Origin: Hydrogenophaga sp. IBVHS2
Lineage (GTDB): Bacteria; Pseudomonadota; Gammaproteobacteria; Burkholderiales; Burkholderiaceae_C
Direction: 5' to 3'
NCBI RefSeq assembly: GCF_002127215.1
Contig: NZ_NFUT01000003.1
Coordinates: forward strand, 248,001 to 312,000
Length of the DNA: 64,000 bases
Shown in pieces: positions 19,490 through 27,822 of the stretch. Under the pieces are notes generated by a model. The model was not told where the DNA came from. It ran no database searches and was given only the letters and a program-made list of their open reading frames with translations. A program made the translations under genes and the position numbers. How positions within the stretch are numbered: position 1 is the stretch's first letter; each line of letters begins with the position of its first letter.

Positions 19490-20722
19490 ATGAACACCCC
19501 CCGCCGCAGTGCCACCCGCAAGGCACCGACCCGCCTGGCCCTGGCGCTGGCCGGCGGTGGTCCGCTGGGGGCCATCTACGAGATCGGCGCCCTGTGCGCC
19601 CTCGATGCCTGCCTGGATGGCCTGGATTTCAACCGGTTCGACCACTACATCGGGGTGTCGGCCGGCGGTTTCATCGCGGCCGGGCTGGCCAACGGCCTGA
19701 CCCCCGCCGAGCTGCGCGACGCCTTCATCGACGACCGACCCGGCCCCGACAGCTTCGATCCGTCCTGGCTGCTGATGCCGGCCTGGGGCGAACTGGCCGG
19801 CCGTGCCGCGCGGGTGCCCGGGCTGACCGTCAGCGCGCTGCAGGCCTGGCTGTGGCAGGGCAAGTCGTTCACCAGCGCCTTCGAGCGCCTGGGGGCCGCC
19901 CTGCCCACCGGCGTGCTCGACAACGAGGCCATCCACCGCCAGATCGAGCGCCTGTTCAGCCTGCCCGGCCGCACCAACGACTTCCGGCAGCTCGCCACGA
20001 AGCTGACCCTGGTGGCCACGCAGCTCGACAGCGGCGAGGCCGCGCCGTTCGGACGACCCGGCTGGGACCATGTGCCCATCTCGCGCGCCATCCAGGCCAG
20101 CGCCGCCCTGCCCGGCCTGTTCCCGCCGGTCTGCATCGACGGCCAGCACTATGTGGACGGGGCGCTGAAGAAGACGGTGCATGCCTCGGTGGCGCTGGAA
20201 GACGGCATCGACCTGCTGATCTGCCTGAACCCGCTGGTGCCGTTCCGGGCCGCGCCCGACGCCCCGCGCCAGCGCGGCATCCCGGCACTGGTCGAAGGCG
20301 GTCTGCCGGCGGTGATGAGCCAGACCTTCCGCTCCATGATCCATTCGCGGCTGGCCCTGGGCTTCAAGCACTACGAGCGGACCTGGCCCGACACCGACAT
20401 CGTGCTGATCGAGCCCGACCAGCGCGACGCCGAACTCTTCTTTGCGAACACCTTCAGCTACAGCCAGCGCCGCGAGATGGCCGAACACGCGTTCCAGCAG
20501 ACCCGGCAGCTGCTGCGCCAGCGCGCCGGCGCACTGACGCCCCGCCTGGCCCGCCACGGCATCGCCCTGAACCGCGATGCCATCAGCGACCCTGACCTTC
20601 GCCTGCTGCCACCCCTGGGTCCGCGCCGGCCGGCGGCCCCCGATCCGGTGGCCCGCCTGCAGCAGGTGCTCGACCGTCTGCAGGCCGCCTTGCCGGCAAC
20701 GCCGGCCCGACCGGCCCCATGA
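19490..20722 (+). CDS. Patatin-like phospholipase/esterase, PHA-linked
   Basis: A 410-residue cytosolic patatin-fold protein without a signal peptide. The oxyanion loop is AGGGPLGAIYEIGAL, the nucleophile elbow is GVSAGG (Ser57) and the catalytic Asp is in YVDGALKKTVH (Asp223, DGA instead of the usual DGG). The first 15 residues are basic. Patatins cleave acyl esters of lipids. The location between a phasin and a PhaD-like regulator suggests action on storage granules or their membrane, but that is inference. Its stop overlaps the TetR start (ATGA), so the two are translated together. Confidence 0.82.
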   Translation: MNTPRRSATRKAPTRLALALAGGGPLGAIYEIGALCALDACLDGLDFNRFDHYIGVSAGGFIAAGLANGLTPAELRDAFIDDRPGPDSFDPSWLLMPAWGELAGRAARVPGLTVSALQAWLWQGKSFTSAFERLGAALPTGVLDNEAIHRQIERLFSLPGRTNDFRQLATKLTLVATQLDSGEAAPFGRPGWDHVPISRAIQASAALPGLFPPVCIDGQHYVDGALKKTVHASVALEDGIDLLICLNPLVPFRAAPDAPRQRGIPALVEGGLPAVMSQTFRSMIHSRLALGFKHYERTWPDTDIVLIEPDQRDAELFFANTFSYSQRREMAEHAFQQTRQLLRQRAGALTPRLARHGIALNRDAISDPDLRLLPPLGPRRPAAPDPVARLQQVLDRLQAALPATPARPAP

Positions 20723-21375
20723 CCGAACGCAAGCCGCGGCGCCGCACCGCCGAACGCATCCTCGAAACCACGCTGAGCCTGTTCAACCGGTTCGGCGAGC
20801 CCAATGTCTCGACCACGCTGATCTCGGCCGAGCTGGGCATCAGCCCGGGCAACCTGTACTACCACTACCCGGCCAAGGACGAGCTGATCAATTCACTGTG
20901 TCAGCAGCACGAACGTGCGCTGGCCGAGCTGCTGGGTGCGGCCGACGGGGTGCGGCATGTGGAAGACGCCTGGTTCTTCCTGCACTCGCTGTTCGAGATC
21001 ATCTGGCAGTACCGCTTCCTGTACCGCGACCTCAACGACCTGCTGTCCAAGAACCGGGTGCTGGAGACCCGCTTTCAGGCCGTGCTGCAGGACAAGTCCC
21101 GCGCCATCCGCCAGATGCTGGCCAGCCTGAGCCGCCATGGCGCGGTGCAGATCGATGCCCGCGAGGTGGAGCCCACCGCCACCAGCATGGTGGTGGTGCT
21201 GACCTACTGGCTGAGCTTCGAATATGTGCGGGACCCGCGGCATGCGCTGGAGCCGGACAACGCCCAGCAGTCGCTCCTGCGCGGGGCCGGGCATGTGCTG
21301 CACCTGCTCGCGCCGTACCTGGAGCCGGCGCAACGCCGGCACCTGATCACGCTGATGGAGGCCTACCAGCGTTGA
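20719..21375 (+). CDS. TetR-family regulator, PhaD-like
   Basis: A 218-residue TetR protein. Its N-terminus (AERILETTLSLFNRFGEPNV then SAELGISPGNLYYHYPAKDE) strongly recalls PhaD of Pseudomonas, which activates the pha cluster and phasin genes and is thought to sense an acyl-CoA-type ligand. The C-terminal domain (WFFLHSLFEIIWQYRFLYRD) matches the same group. It is coupled to the patatin gene by an ATGA overlap and lies just downstream of the phasin, so control of granule genes is a fair guess. Its last 29 bases overlap the convergent amidohydrolase gene. Confidence 0.82.
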   Translation: MTERKPRRRTAERILETTLSLFNRFGEPNVSTTLISAELGISPGNLYYHYPAKDELINSLCQQHERALAELLGAADGVRHVEDAWFFLHSLFEIIWQYRFLYRDLNDLLSKNRVLETRFQAVLQDKSRAIRQMLASLSRHGAVQIDAREVEPTATSMVVVLTYWLSFEYVRDPRHALEPDNAQQSLLRGAGHVLHLLAPYLEPAQRRHLITLMEAYQR

Positions 21376-22561
21376 GCCAGCGCTCGACCAGCCGCACCCA
21401 CAGCGTGGCGCCCAGCGGGATCAGGTCGTCGTTGAAGTCGTAGCTGGGGTTGTGCAGGGTGCAAGGGCCGCCGCCATGGCCCATCTCGCGGTGCAGGCCG
21501 TCGCCGTTGCCGATGAACACATAGGCCCCGGGCGTGTGCTGCAGCATGTAGGCGAAGTCCTCCGCGCCCATGGTGGGCTCCTGGTCGAGCACGCCGGCCT
21601 CGCCGACGATCTCGGTCATCACGCTGCGGATGAAGGCGGTCTCGGCCTTGTGGTTGATGGTGGGCGGGTAATTGCGGCGGAAGCTGAATTCGACCGTCGC
21701 ACCGAAGGCCGCTGCCGTGTGTTCGGCGACCAGCTTCATGCGCGACTCGATCAGGTCGAGCACCTCGAAGGTGAAGGTGCGCACCGTGCCCTGGATGACG
21801 CAGCTGTCCGGCACCACGTTGGTGGCCTCGCCGGTGTGGATCATGGTGACCGAGATGACGCCCGCGTCCACCGGCTTCTTGTTGCGGGTGATGATGGTCT
21901 GGAAGGCCTGCACCATCTGGCAGGCCACCGGCACCGGGTCGATGCCGTTGTGGGGCAGTGCCGCATGCGAGCCCTTGCCCCGGATGGTGATGTGGAACTC
22001 GTTGCTCGACGCCATCACCGGCCCCGGACTGGCGGCGAAGCTGCCGACCTTCATGCCCGGCCAGTTGTGCATGCCGAACACCGCCTGCATGGGGAAGCGT
22101 TCGAACAGGCCGTCCTTGATCATCTCGCGGGCGCCGCCGCCGCCCTCCTCGGCCGGCTGGAAGATCAGGTAGACCGTGCCGTCGAAGTCGCGGTGGCGGG
22201 CCAGGTGCTGGGCCGTGGCCAGCAGCATGGCGGTGTGGCCGTCGTGGCCGCAGGCGTGCATGCGGCCCGGGTGGCGGCTGGCATGGGCAAAGGTGTTGTG
22301 CTCCTGCATGGGCAGGGCGTCCATGTCGGCCCGCAGGCCGATGGCCCGGCCACAGGCCCCGCCGTCACGGCCGTGCACGATGCCCACCACGCCGGTGGTG
22401 CCCATGCCCCGGTGGATCTCGATGCCCCAGTCGGTCAGACAGCGGGCCACCACGTCGGCGGTGCGCACCTCCTGGAAACACAGTTCGGGATGGGCGTGCA
22501 GGTCGCGGCGGACGGCCGCAATGGAGGCGGCCTGGGTGACGATGGAGTCGATCAGTTTCAT
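21347..22561 (-). CDS. M20-family amidohydrolase (hippurate hydrolase / aminoacylase type)
   Basis: A 404-residue M20D peptidase-family enzyme. Metal ligands are visible in MHACGHDGHTAMLLATAQHL and in FQPAEEGGGGAREM, with further His in GMHNWPGMKVGS and PTMGAEDFAYML near the end. Such enzymes hydrolyse N-acyl or aromatic amides of amino acids (hippurate, N-acetyl amino acids, auxin conjugates) in the cytosol. It begins ten bases after the binding-protein gene and probably forms one transcript with it, so the binding protein may capture the substrate. The exact substrate is unknown. Confidence 0.87.
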   Translation of the reverse strand: MKLIDSIVTQAASIAAVRRDLHAHPELCFQEVRTADVVARCLTDWGIEIHRGMGTTGVVGIVHGRDGGACGRAIGLRADMDALPMQEHNTFAHASRHPGRMHACGHDGHTAMLLATAQHLARHRDFDGTVYLIFQPAEEGGGGAREMIKDGLFERFPMQAVFGMHNWPGMKVGSFAASPGPVMASSNEFHITIRGKGSHAALPHNGIDPVPVACQMVQAFQTIITRNKKPVDAGVISVTMIHTGEATNVVPDSCVIQGTVRTFTFEVLDLIESRMKLVAEHTAAAFGATVEFSFRRNYPPTINHKAETAFIRSVMTEIVGEAGVLDQEPTMGAEDFAYMLQHTPGAYVFIGNGDGLHREMGHGGGPCTLHNPSYDFNDDLIPLGATLWVRLVERWLNAGRPPSA

Positions 22562-22571
22562 GAGCGGGCGG

Positions 22572-23795
22572 TCATTCCTTGCGGCGGATCACGGTGGCGC
22601 GGGACGCGTCTTCCTTGTACGCATAGGTGCGCTCCCCGCCCCGCCAGGTTCCCAGCCACAGCATGTTGGCCGAGATGGCGTCGTGGTCGGTGTTGCTGAA
22701 CGGCTTGTCGTAGGTGGTGACGACACCCCGGTAGGGCTCGCGCAGGTTCTCAAGGCCGTTCTTCAGGCCCTTGCCGCTGAGGTCGCCGCGCGCGACGAAC
22801 ATGGCGCGCAGCAGCAGGTGCACCGAGTCGTAGGTCTGGGCGGCCGACATCATGGAGCCGATGGGGCGTTCCTTGGAAAAGCGGGCATACCCACGCAGGA
22901 AGGCGCTGTTGCGCTCCATGAACGGGTTGGGCAGCACGGTCTGCACCATCAGGGCCCCTTCGACCGCGCCCTTGGACACCTCGAATGCCGAGCCGTGCGC
23001 CAGACCCCAGGGGCCGTACTGCGGCACGTTCCAGCCGGCGGCGGCGCGGGCCGCGGAAATCACGCCCTGCTCCGGCCCCACGGTCCAGCCGATCAGGACA
23101 TCGGCGCCGGAATCCTTGAGCTGCTTCATCTCCTCGGTCAGCGACTTCACGCCCACCTTGAAACGCACCACGATGTGCGGCGTGAGCCCTTCGGCCTTGA
23201 GCGCGGCCTCCAGATCGCGCAGACCGCCATCGCCATAGCCGGTGGTGTCCACCAGCAGGGCCACCTTCTTGAGGCCACGCTTGACGATGTCGTCGACCAG
23301 GAACTTCGACTGCAGCTGGTCGCGGGCCGAGGTGCGGAAGATGAAGCTTTCGGCCGCCGGGTACTTGGCGGTGATGGCGGTGCCGGTGGCACACGTCACG
23401 ATCAGCAGGTGCTGGTTGTTCTGGAACACGTCCAGCGCCTTCATGGCCACACCGGTGTTGCAGAAGCCGAGGGTGGCCGTCACCTTTTCCTTGAGCACCA
23501 GCTCTTCGGCATGGGCCAGGCCGGCATCGGGGTTGGCCTGGTCATCGCGGATCACCAGCTCCAGCTTGCGGCCCAGATAGCCGCCCACTGCGTTGATTTC
23601 CTCCACCGCCACCTGGGCACCCACGCGGGCGCTGTTGCCCATGTCGGCCGAGCCGCCGGTCAGGGGCAGGATCAGACCCAGCCGGATGGGCTGGGCCGCC
23701 GGCGCAGCGGGCGCCTGTGCCATGGCCGACGGCACCACGACCGACAGCGCAGTCGCCAGTGCCAGGACAAGTGAAGAGAGCGACGGCAAATGCAT
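22572..23795 (-). CDS. Periplasmic binding protein of the branched-chain amino acid (LivJ/amide) type
   Basis: A 407-residue type I periplasmic binding protein. The signal peptide (about 1-27, ending PSAMAQA) is followed by IRLGLILPLTGGSADMGNSA, the usual start of Leu/Ile/Val-binding-like proteins. GFCNTGVAMKALDVF and FIFRTSARDQLQSKF belong to the same fold. No permease or ATPase genes lie nearby, so this is an orphan receptor or uses a distant transporter. With the amidohydrolase next to it, an amide or N-acyl amino acid is a plausible ligand. The ATG at 23795 gives a proper signal peptide. Confidence 0.87.
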   Translation of the reverse strand: MHLPSLSSLVLALATALSVVVPSAMAQAPAAPAAQPIRLGLILPLTGGSADMGNSARVGAQVAVEEINAVGGYLGRKLELVIRDDQANPDAGLAHAEELVLKEKVTATLGFCNTGVAMKALDVFQNNQHLLIVTCATGTAITAKYPAAESFIFRTSARDQLQSKFLVDDIVKRGLKKVALLVDTTGYGDGGLRDLEAALKAEGLTPHIVVRFKVGVKSLTEEMKQLKDSGADVLIGWTVGPEQGVISAARAAAGWNVPQYGPWGLAHGSAFEVSKGAVEGALMVQTVLPNPFMERNSAFLRGYARFSKERPIGSMMSAAQTYDSVHLLLRAMFVARGDLSGKGLKNGLENLREPYRGVVTTYDKPFSNTDHDAISANMLWLGTWRGGERTYAYKEDASRATVIRRKE

Positions 23796-23866
23796 GTAGG
23801 GTCTCCATGGAAGGCTGCCGGGCCTCACATCCCTGAGGCCCCTTCAGCCGTTGTTCCTGCTGCGGG

Positions 23867-23878
23867 GGTCACGTGACC
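23867..23878. promoter_or_regulatory. Perfect 12-bp palindrome in divergent promoter region
   Basis: GGTCACGTGACC lies between the divergent binding-protein and molybdopterin-enzyme genes. It could be an operator for either. No regulator gene is adjacent and the function is unknown. Confidence 0.3.
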
Positions 23879-23988
23879 GGATCTGCGCCCGGTGACACGA
23901 CTGTACAGGCTGAACGTGATACCCCACCCGGTTTGTCCTGATATCCTGACCCGGAACGCAGCACGCCTGCCACACCGCCACCGCTTCC

Positions 23989-26043
23989 ATGACCGCCGAA
24001 ACCCTCACCGTGCGCGGCGCCTGCCCGCACGACTGCCCCGACACCTGTGCCCTGATCACCACCGTGGAGAACGGCGTGGCGGTCAAAGTGCACGGCAACC
24101 CGGCCCACCGCCACACCGACGGCGTGCTGTGCACCAAGGTCTCGCGCTATGCCGAGCGCACCCACCATGCCGAACGCCTGCTGCAGCCGATGCGCCGCAC
24201 CGGCCCCAAGGGCAGCGGCCGGTTTGAACCCATTTCGTGGGACGAGGCGCTGGACACCATCGCGGCGCGCCTGGGCGACATCGCCGCCCGGGATCCCCAG
24301 GCCATCCTGCCGTACAGCTACGCCGGCACCATGGGCCTGGTGCAGGGCGAATCGATGGCGGCGCGCTTCTTCCACCGCCTGGGTGCCTCGCTGCTGGACC
24401 GCACCATCTGCGCGGCCGCCGGCGGCGAGGGGCTGGTCCAGACCCTGGGTGCCAAGGTGGGCATGAAGGTGGAGCACTTCGCCCAGGCGAAGCTCATCGT
24501 CATCTGGGGCAGCAACTCCATCGGCAGCAACCTGCACTTCTGGAAGCTGGCCCAGCAGGCCAAGCGCGACGGCGCGCGGCTGGTGTGCATCGACCCGCGC
24601 CGCACCGAGACGGCCGAGAAGTGCCACGAGCACATCGCCCTGCGGCCCGGCACCGACGCCGCCCTGGCGCTGGCGGTCATGCACCAGCTCATCACCCACG
24701 ACTGGCTCGACCACGACTACATCCGCGACCACACCCTGGGCTTCGAGGCCCTGCGCGAGCGTGCCCTGCAGTGGCCCCCCGAGCGGGCTGCCCAGGTGTG
24801 CGATGTGCCGGTGCAGCAGATCATCGATCTGGCCCGCGCCTACGGCACCACCCGGCCGGCTGCCATCCGCCTGAACTACGGCATGCAGCGGGTGCGCGGT
24901 GGCGGCAACGCGGTGCGTGCCGTGGCCTGCCTGCCGGCGCTGGTGGGCGCCTGGCGCGACCCGGCCGGCGGCGTGCTGCTGTCGAGCTCCGGGCAGTTCC
25001 CGGTGGAGCGCGCGGCGCTGCAGCGCCCGGACCTGCTGGCCGGCCGGCAGCCCCGCACCATCAACATGAGCACCATCGGTGACGACCTGCTGCGCGAGGC
25101 CTCGCCCGCCTTCGGCCCGAAGGTCGAAGCGGTGGTGGTCTACAACAGCAACCCGGTGGCCGTGGCCCCCGAATCCGGCAAGGTGGTGCGCGGCTTTGCG
25201 CGGGACGACCTGTTCACCGTGGTGCTGGAGCACTTCCGCACCGACACCGCCGACCACGCCGACATCCTGCTGCCGGCCACCACCCAGCTGGAGCACTGGG
25301 ACATCCACACCAGCTACGGCCACACCGACGTGCTGCTCAACCGGCCTGCCATCGCGCCGGTCGGGCAGTCCCGCACCAACACCGAGGTGTTCCGCGCGCT
25401 GGCGCGGCGCATGGGCTTCACCGAGCCCTGCTTCGACGACGACGACGAAACCTTGTGCCGCCAGGCCTTCCGCCCCGAGGTGGTGGACTTCCAGGAACTG
25501 CTCGAACAGGGCTTTGCCACGGTGAATATCCCGGATGCGCCCTATGCGGACGGTGGCTTCCCCACCCCGTCCGGCCGTTGCGAATTCTTCAGCGCGCGAC
25601 TTCAGGCCCAGGGTCTGGACGGCCTGCCCGACCACCTGCCCAACCATGAGGTCGCGGGCTCGTCGGCCGCCTACCCGCTGGCCATGATCTCGCCGCCGGC
25701 GCGCAACTTCCTCAATTCGAGCTTCGTCAACGTGCAGAGCCTGCGCGACATCGAGGGCGAGCCGGTGCTGGAGATGCATCCCGCCGATGCCGAGGACCGG
25801 GGCATTGCCGACGGCGACATGGTGCGCGTCTTCAACGACCGGGGCGAGTACCGCTGCCGGGTGAAGGTGGGCCGAAGGGCCCGCCACGGTGTGGTCAACG
25901 GCCTGGGCATCTGGTGGCGCAAGCTCGGTCCGGACGGCACCAACGTCAACGAGGTCACCAGCCAGCGCCTGACCGACCTGGGCCGCGGCCCCACCTTCTA
26001 CGACTGCCTGGTCGAGGTGGCCCGGGCCGGCGAGGCCGCCTGA
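23989..26043 (+). CDS. Molybdopterin-dependent oxidoreductase with 4Fe-4S site
   Basis: A 684-residue member of the DMSO reductase superfamily. Cys12, Cys16, Cys20 and Cys48 (ACPHDCPDTC then GVLCTK) bind a 4Fe-4S cluster. The MGD-binding core shows ISWDEALDTIAARLG, VIWGSNSIGSNLHFWK and IDPRRTETAEK. The C-terminal dinucleotide-binding domain has ISPPARNFLNSSFVNVQSL and LEMHPADAEDRGIADGDMVR. There is no Tat signal, so it is cytosolic. Substrate and electron partner are not evident; no small subunits are adjacent. It is coupled to the next gene by TGATG. Confidence 0.9.
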   Translation: MTAETLTVRGACPHDCPDTCALITTVENGVAVKVHGNPAHRHTDGVLCTKVSRYAERTHHAERLLQPMRRTGPKGSGRFEPISWDEALDTIAARLGDIAARDPQAILPYSYAGTMGLVQGESMAARFFHRLGASLLDRTICAAAGGEGLVQTLGAKVGMKVEHFAQAKLIVIWGSNSIGSNLHFWKLAQQAKRDGARLVCIDPRRTETAEKCHEHIALRPGTDAALALAVMHQLITHDWLDHDYIRDHTLGFEALRERALQWPPERAAQVCDVPVQQIIDLARAYGTTRPAAIRLNYGMQRVRGGGNAVRAVACLPALVGAWRDPAGGVLLSSSGQFPVERAALQRPDLLAGRQPRTINMSTIGDDLLREASPAFGPKVEAVVVYNSNPVAVAPESGKVVRGFARDDLFTVVLEHFRTDTADHADILLPATTQLEHWDIHTSYGHTDVLLNRPAIAPVGQSRTNTEVFRALARRMGFTEPCFDDDDETLCRQAFRPEVVDFQELLEQGFATVNIPDAPYADGGFPTPSGRCEFFSARLQAQGLDGLPDHLPNHEVAGSSAAYPLAMISPPARNFLNSSFVNVQSLRDIEGEPVLEMHPADAEDRGIADGDMVRVFNDRGEYRCRVKVGRRARHGVVNGLGIWWRKLGPDGTNVNEVTSQRLTDLGRGPTFYDCLVEVARAGEAA

Positions 26044-27131
26044 TGGCGGGCCGGCGGGCCGCTGCGGGCATGGCCCTGCTGGCGGCCGCCCTGGCGGGTG
26101 GCTGCGCCAGCCACGCACCCGGGCCGGGCTACTACTGGCAGTCGGTCACCGGCCACCTGCGGCTCATGGCCGCCGCCCGCCCCATCGACGCCTGGCTGGC
26201 CGATCCGGCCACGCCGGCCGCCCTCCGCCCCAGACTGGAGCGGGTGCGCGAGATGCGCGCGTTTGCAGTCACCGAACTCGGCCTGCCCGACAACGCCAGT
26301 TACCACCGTTATGCCGACCTGGGCCGGCGCGCTGCCGTGTTCAATGTGGTGGCCGCCCCGAAGTACTCGCTGCAGCTGGAGCAGTGGTGCTTCCCGGTGG
26401 CAGGCTGCGTGACTTACCGGGGCTACTTCGACGAGGCCGCTGCCCGGGCGTTTGCCGCCAGCCTGCCGGCGGACCTGGAAGTGCAGGTGCAGCCGGTGCC
26501 GGCCTACTCCACCCTGGGCTGGACCAACTGGATCGGCGGCGACCCGGTGCTCAACACCTTCATCCACTACCCCGAAGGAGAGGTGGCCCGGCTGCTGTTC
26601 CACGAGCTGGCCCACCAGGTGGTGTACGCTGCCGACGACACCACCTTCAACGAATCGTTTGCCACCGCCGTGGAGCGCCTTGGCGGTGAACGCTGGATGG
26701 CCACCCGCGCCAGCGAGACCGCACGTGCCGAGTACGCCACCTTCGATGCCCGCCGTCGGGAGTTCCGGGCCCTGACCCGCGACATCCGCCGCCAGTTGCA
26801 GACGGTCTATGCCGACCCGGCGCTGGACGAGACGCAGCGCCAGACCCGCAAGACCGAGGTCATGACCCAGCTGCGCGAACGCCACGCATCGCTGCGGGCG
26901 AAGTGGGGCGGCTGGGCCGGCTATGACGCCTGGATCGCCCAGGCCAACAACGCCAGCCTGGCCAGCCAGGGCACCTACGACGAATGGGTGCCGGCCTTCC
27001 TGGCGCTGCACGAGCGCAGCGGTGGCGACTGGGGCCGGTTTTATGATGCGGTGCGCCAGCTGGCCCGCCAGCCCAAGGCCGACCGCCACGCCGCCCTGCG
27101 CGGCCTGACCCCGCCCTCCAACGAACGCTAG
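26043..27131 (+). CDS. Predicted lipoprotein aminopeptidase (zinc metallopeptidase, COG4324/Aminopep family)
   Basis: A 362-residue protein. The N-terminus is a lipoprotein signal (ALLAAALAGGCAS, Cys21). The zinc motif HELAHQ lies at 187-192 and NESFATAVE, with the likely third ligand Glu, follows. GYYWQSVTGHLRLMAAARPI near the N-terminus is a hallmark of the Aminopep family (PF10023). The active site would face the periplasm from a membrane anchor. The ATG overlaps the TGA of the oxidoreductase gene as TGATG. Peptidase activity for this family is predicted, not firmly shown as far as I know. Confidence 0.85.
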   Translation: MAGRRAAAGMALLAAALAGGCASHAPGPGYYWQSVTGHLRLMAAARPIDAWLADPATPAALRPRLERVREMRAFAVTELGLPDNASYHRYADLGRRAAVFNVVAAPKYSLQLEQWCFPVAGCVTYRGYFDEAAARAFAASLPADLEVQVQPVPAYSTLGWTNWIGGDPVLNTFIHYPEGEVARLLFHELAHQVVYAADDTTFNESFATAVERLGGERWMATRASETARAEYATFDARRREFRALTRDIRRQLQTVYADPALDETQRQTRKTEVMTQLRERHASLRAKWGGWAGYDAWIAQANNASLASQGTYDEWVPAFLALHERSGGDWGRFYDAVRQLARQPKADRHAALRGLTPPSNER

Positions 27132-27134
27132 ACC

Positions 27135-27458
27135 ATGGCCGACATCCGCATCGAACGAGACCACGAACTGGGCCTGAAGGCCGCGCGCAAGCTGGCCTGG
27201 AAATGGGCCGAACAGGCCGAAGCCGAGTTCGACATGAGCTGCACCTACGAAGAAGGCGACGAGGCGGACGAGGTGCAGTTCACCCGCTCCGGGGTGAGCG
27301 GCTGCCTGCGGGTGACCGGCAACCGCTTCGAGCTGGACGCGAAGCTGGGCTTCCTGCTGGGGGCCTTCAAGGACCGCATCGAGAGCGAGATCGTCAAGAA
27401 CCTCGACGAACTGCTGGCCGCAGGCAGCAAGCCGGCCGGCCGCAAGAAGAAGGGCTGA
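27135..27458 (+). CDS. Polyhydroxyalkanoic acid system family protein (PHA_gran_rgn)
   Basis: A 107-residue protein that I recognise as PF09650. It starts MADIRIERDHELGLKAARKL, has an acidic middle (EEGDEADEVQFTRSGVSGCL), the segment GNRFELDAKLGFLLGAFKDR and a Lys-rich end (RKKKG). Family members are found on or near PHA granules and in pha gene neighbourhoods; their molecular role is poorly known. It starts three bases after the aminopeptidase stop. It fits the storage-lipid theme of the 16-29 kb part. Confidence 0.85.
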   Translation: MADIRIERDHELGLKAARKLAWKWAEQAEAEFDMSCTYEEGDEADEVQFTRSGVSGCLRVTGNRFELDAKLGFLLGAFKDRIESEIVKNLDELLAAGSKPAGRKKKG

Positions 27459-27465
27459 GGCCCGG

Positions 27466-27720
27466 TCAGCTCAGGCTCTCGATCAGGTCGATGTACTGCT
27501 GCATGGCGTCATCGGCCGAGGTGCCCTTCAGGCCGTTCCAGGCGTCCCACTTGGCACGGCCCACCATGTCGCCGAAACCGGGCTTCTTCTCGGCGTTGTC
27601 GCCGGCCGTGGCCTGCTTGTAGAGCGCGTAGATCTTGAGCAGCGTGGCGTTGTCGGGGCGCTCGCTCAGGTTCTTGGAATTCGCCACGGCGGCGTTGAAG
27701 CGGGCGGTCAGATCGGACAT
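27466..27720 (-). CDS. Acyl-CoA-binding protein
   Basis: An 84-residue protein with the four-helix ACBP fold: LTARFNAAVANSKNLSERPD, then NATLLKIYALYKQATAGDN, then the signature FGDMVGRAKWDAWNGLKGTS. The YALYKQAT and KWDAWN segments carry the conserved Tyr, Lys and Trp that hold acyl-CoA. ACBP is common in eukaryotes and patchy in bacteria. It buffers long-chain acyl-CoA and may deliver it to enzymes such as the acyl-CoA reductase and wax ester synthase nearby. It is convergent with the PHA-granule gene and divergent from the wax ester synthase gene. Confidence 0.94.
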   Translation of the reverse strand: MSDLTARFNAAVANSKNLSERPDNATLLKIYALYKQATAGDNAEKKPGFGDMVGRAKWDAWNGLKGTSADDAMQQYIDLIESLS

Positions 27721-27822
27721 GGAGTCTCCTGCGGGTAAGGGTGTGTCCCGCTATCTTACGGTCCCGCCCGCTTGCACAATCGGCGCCAACCTAGAGAACC
27801 CCATCCAGATCCGGGAGCCCCC

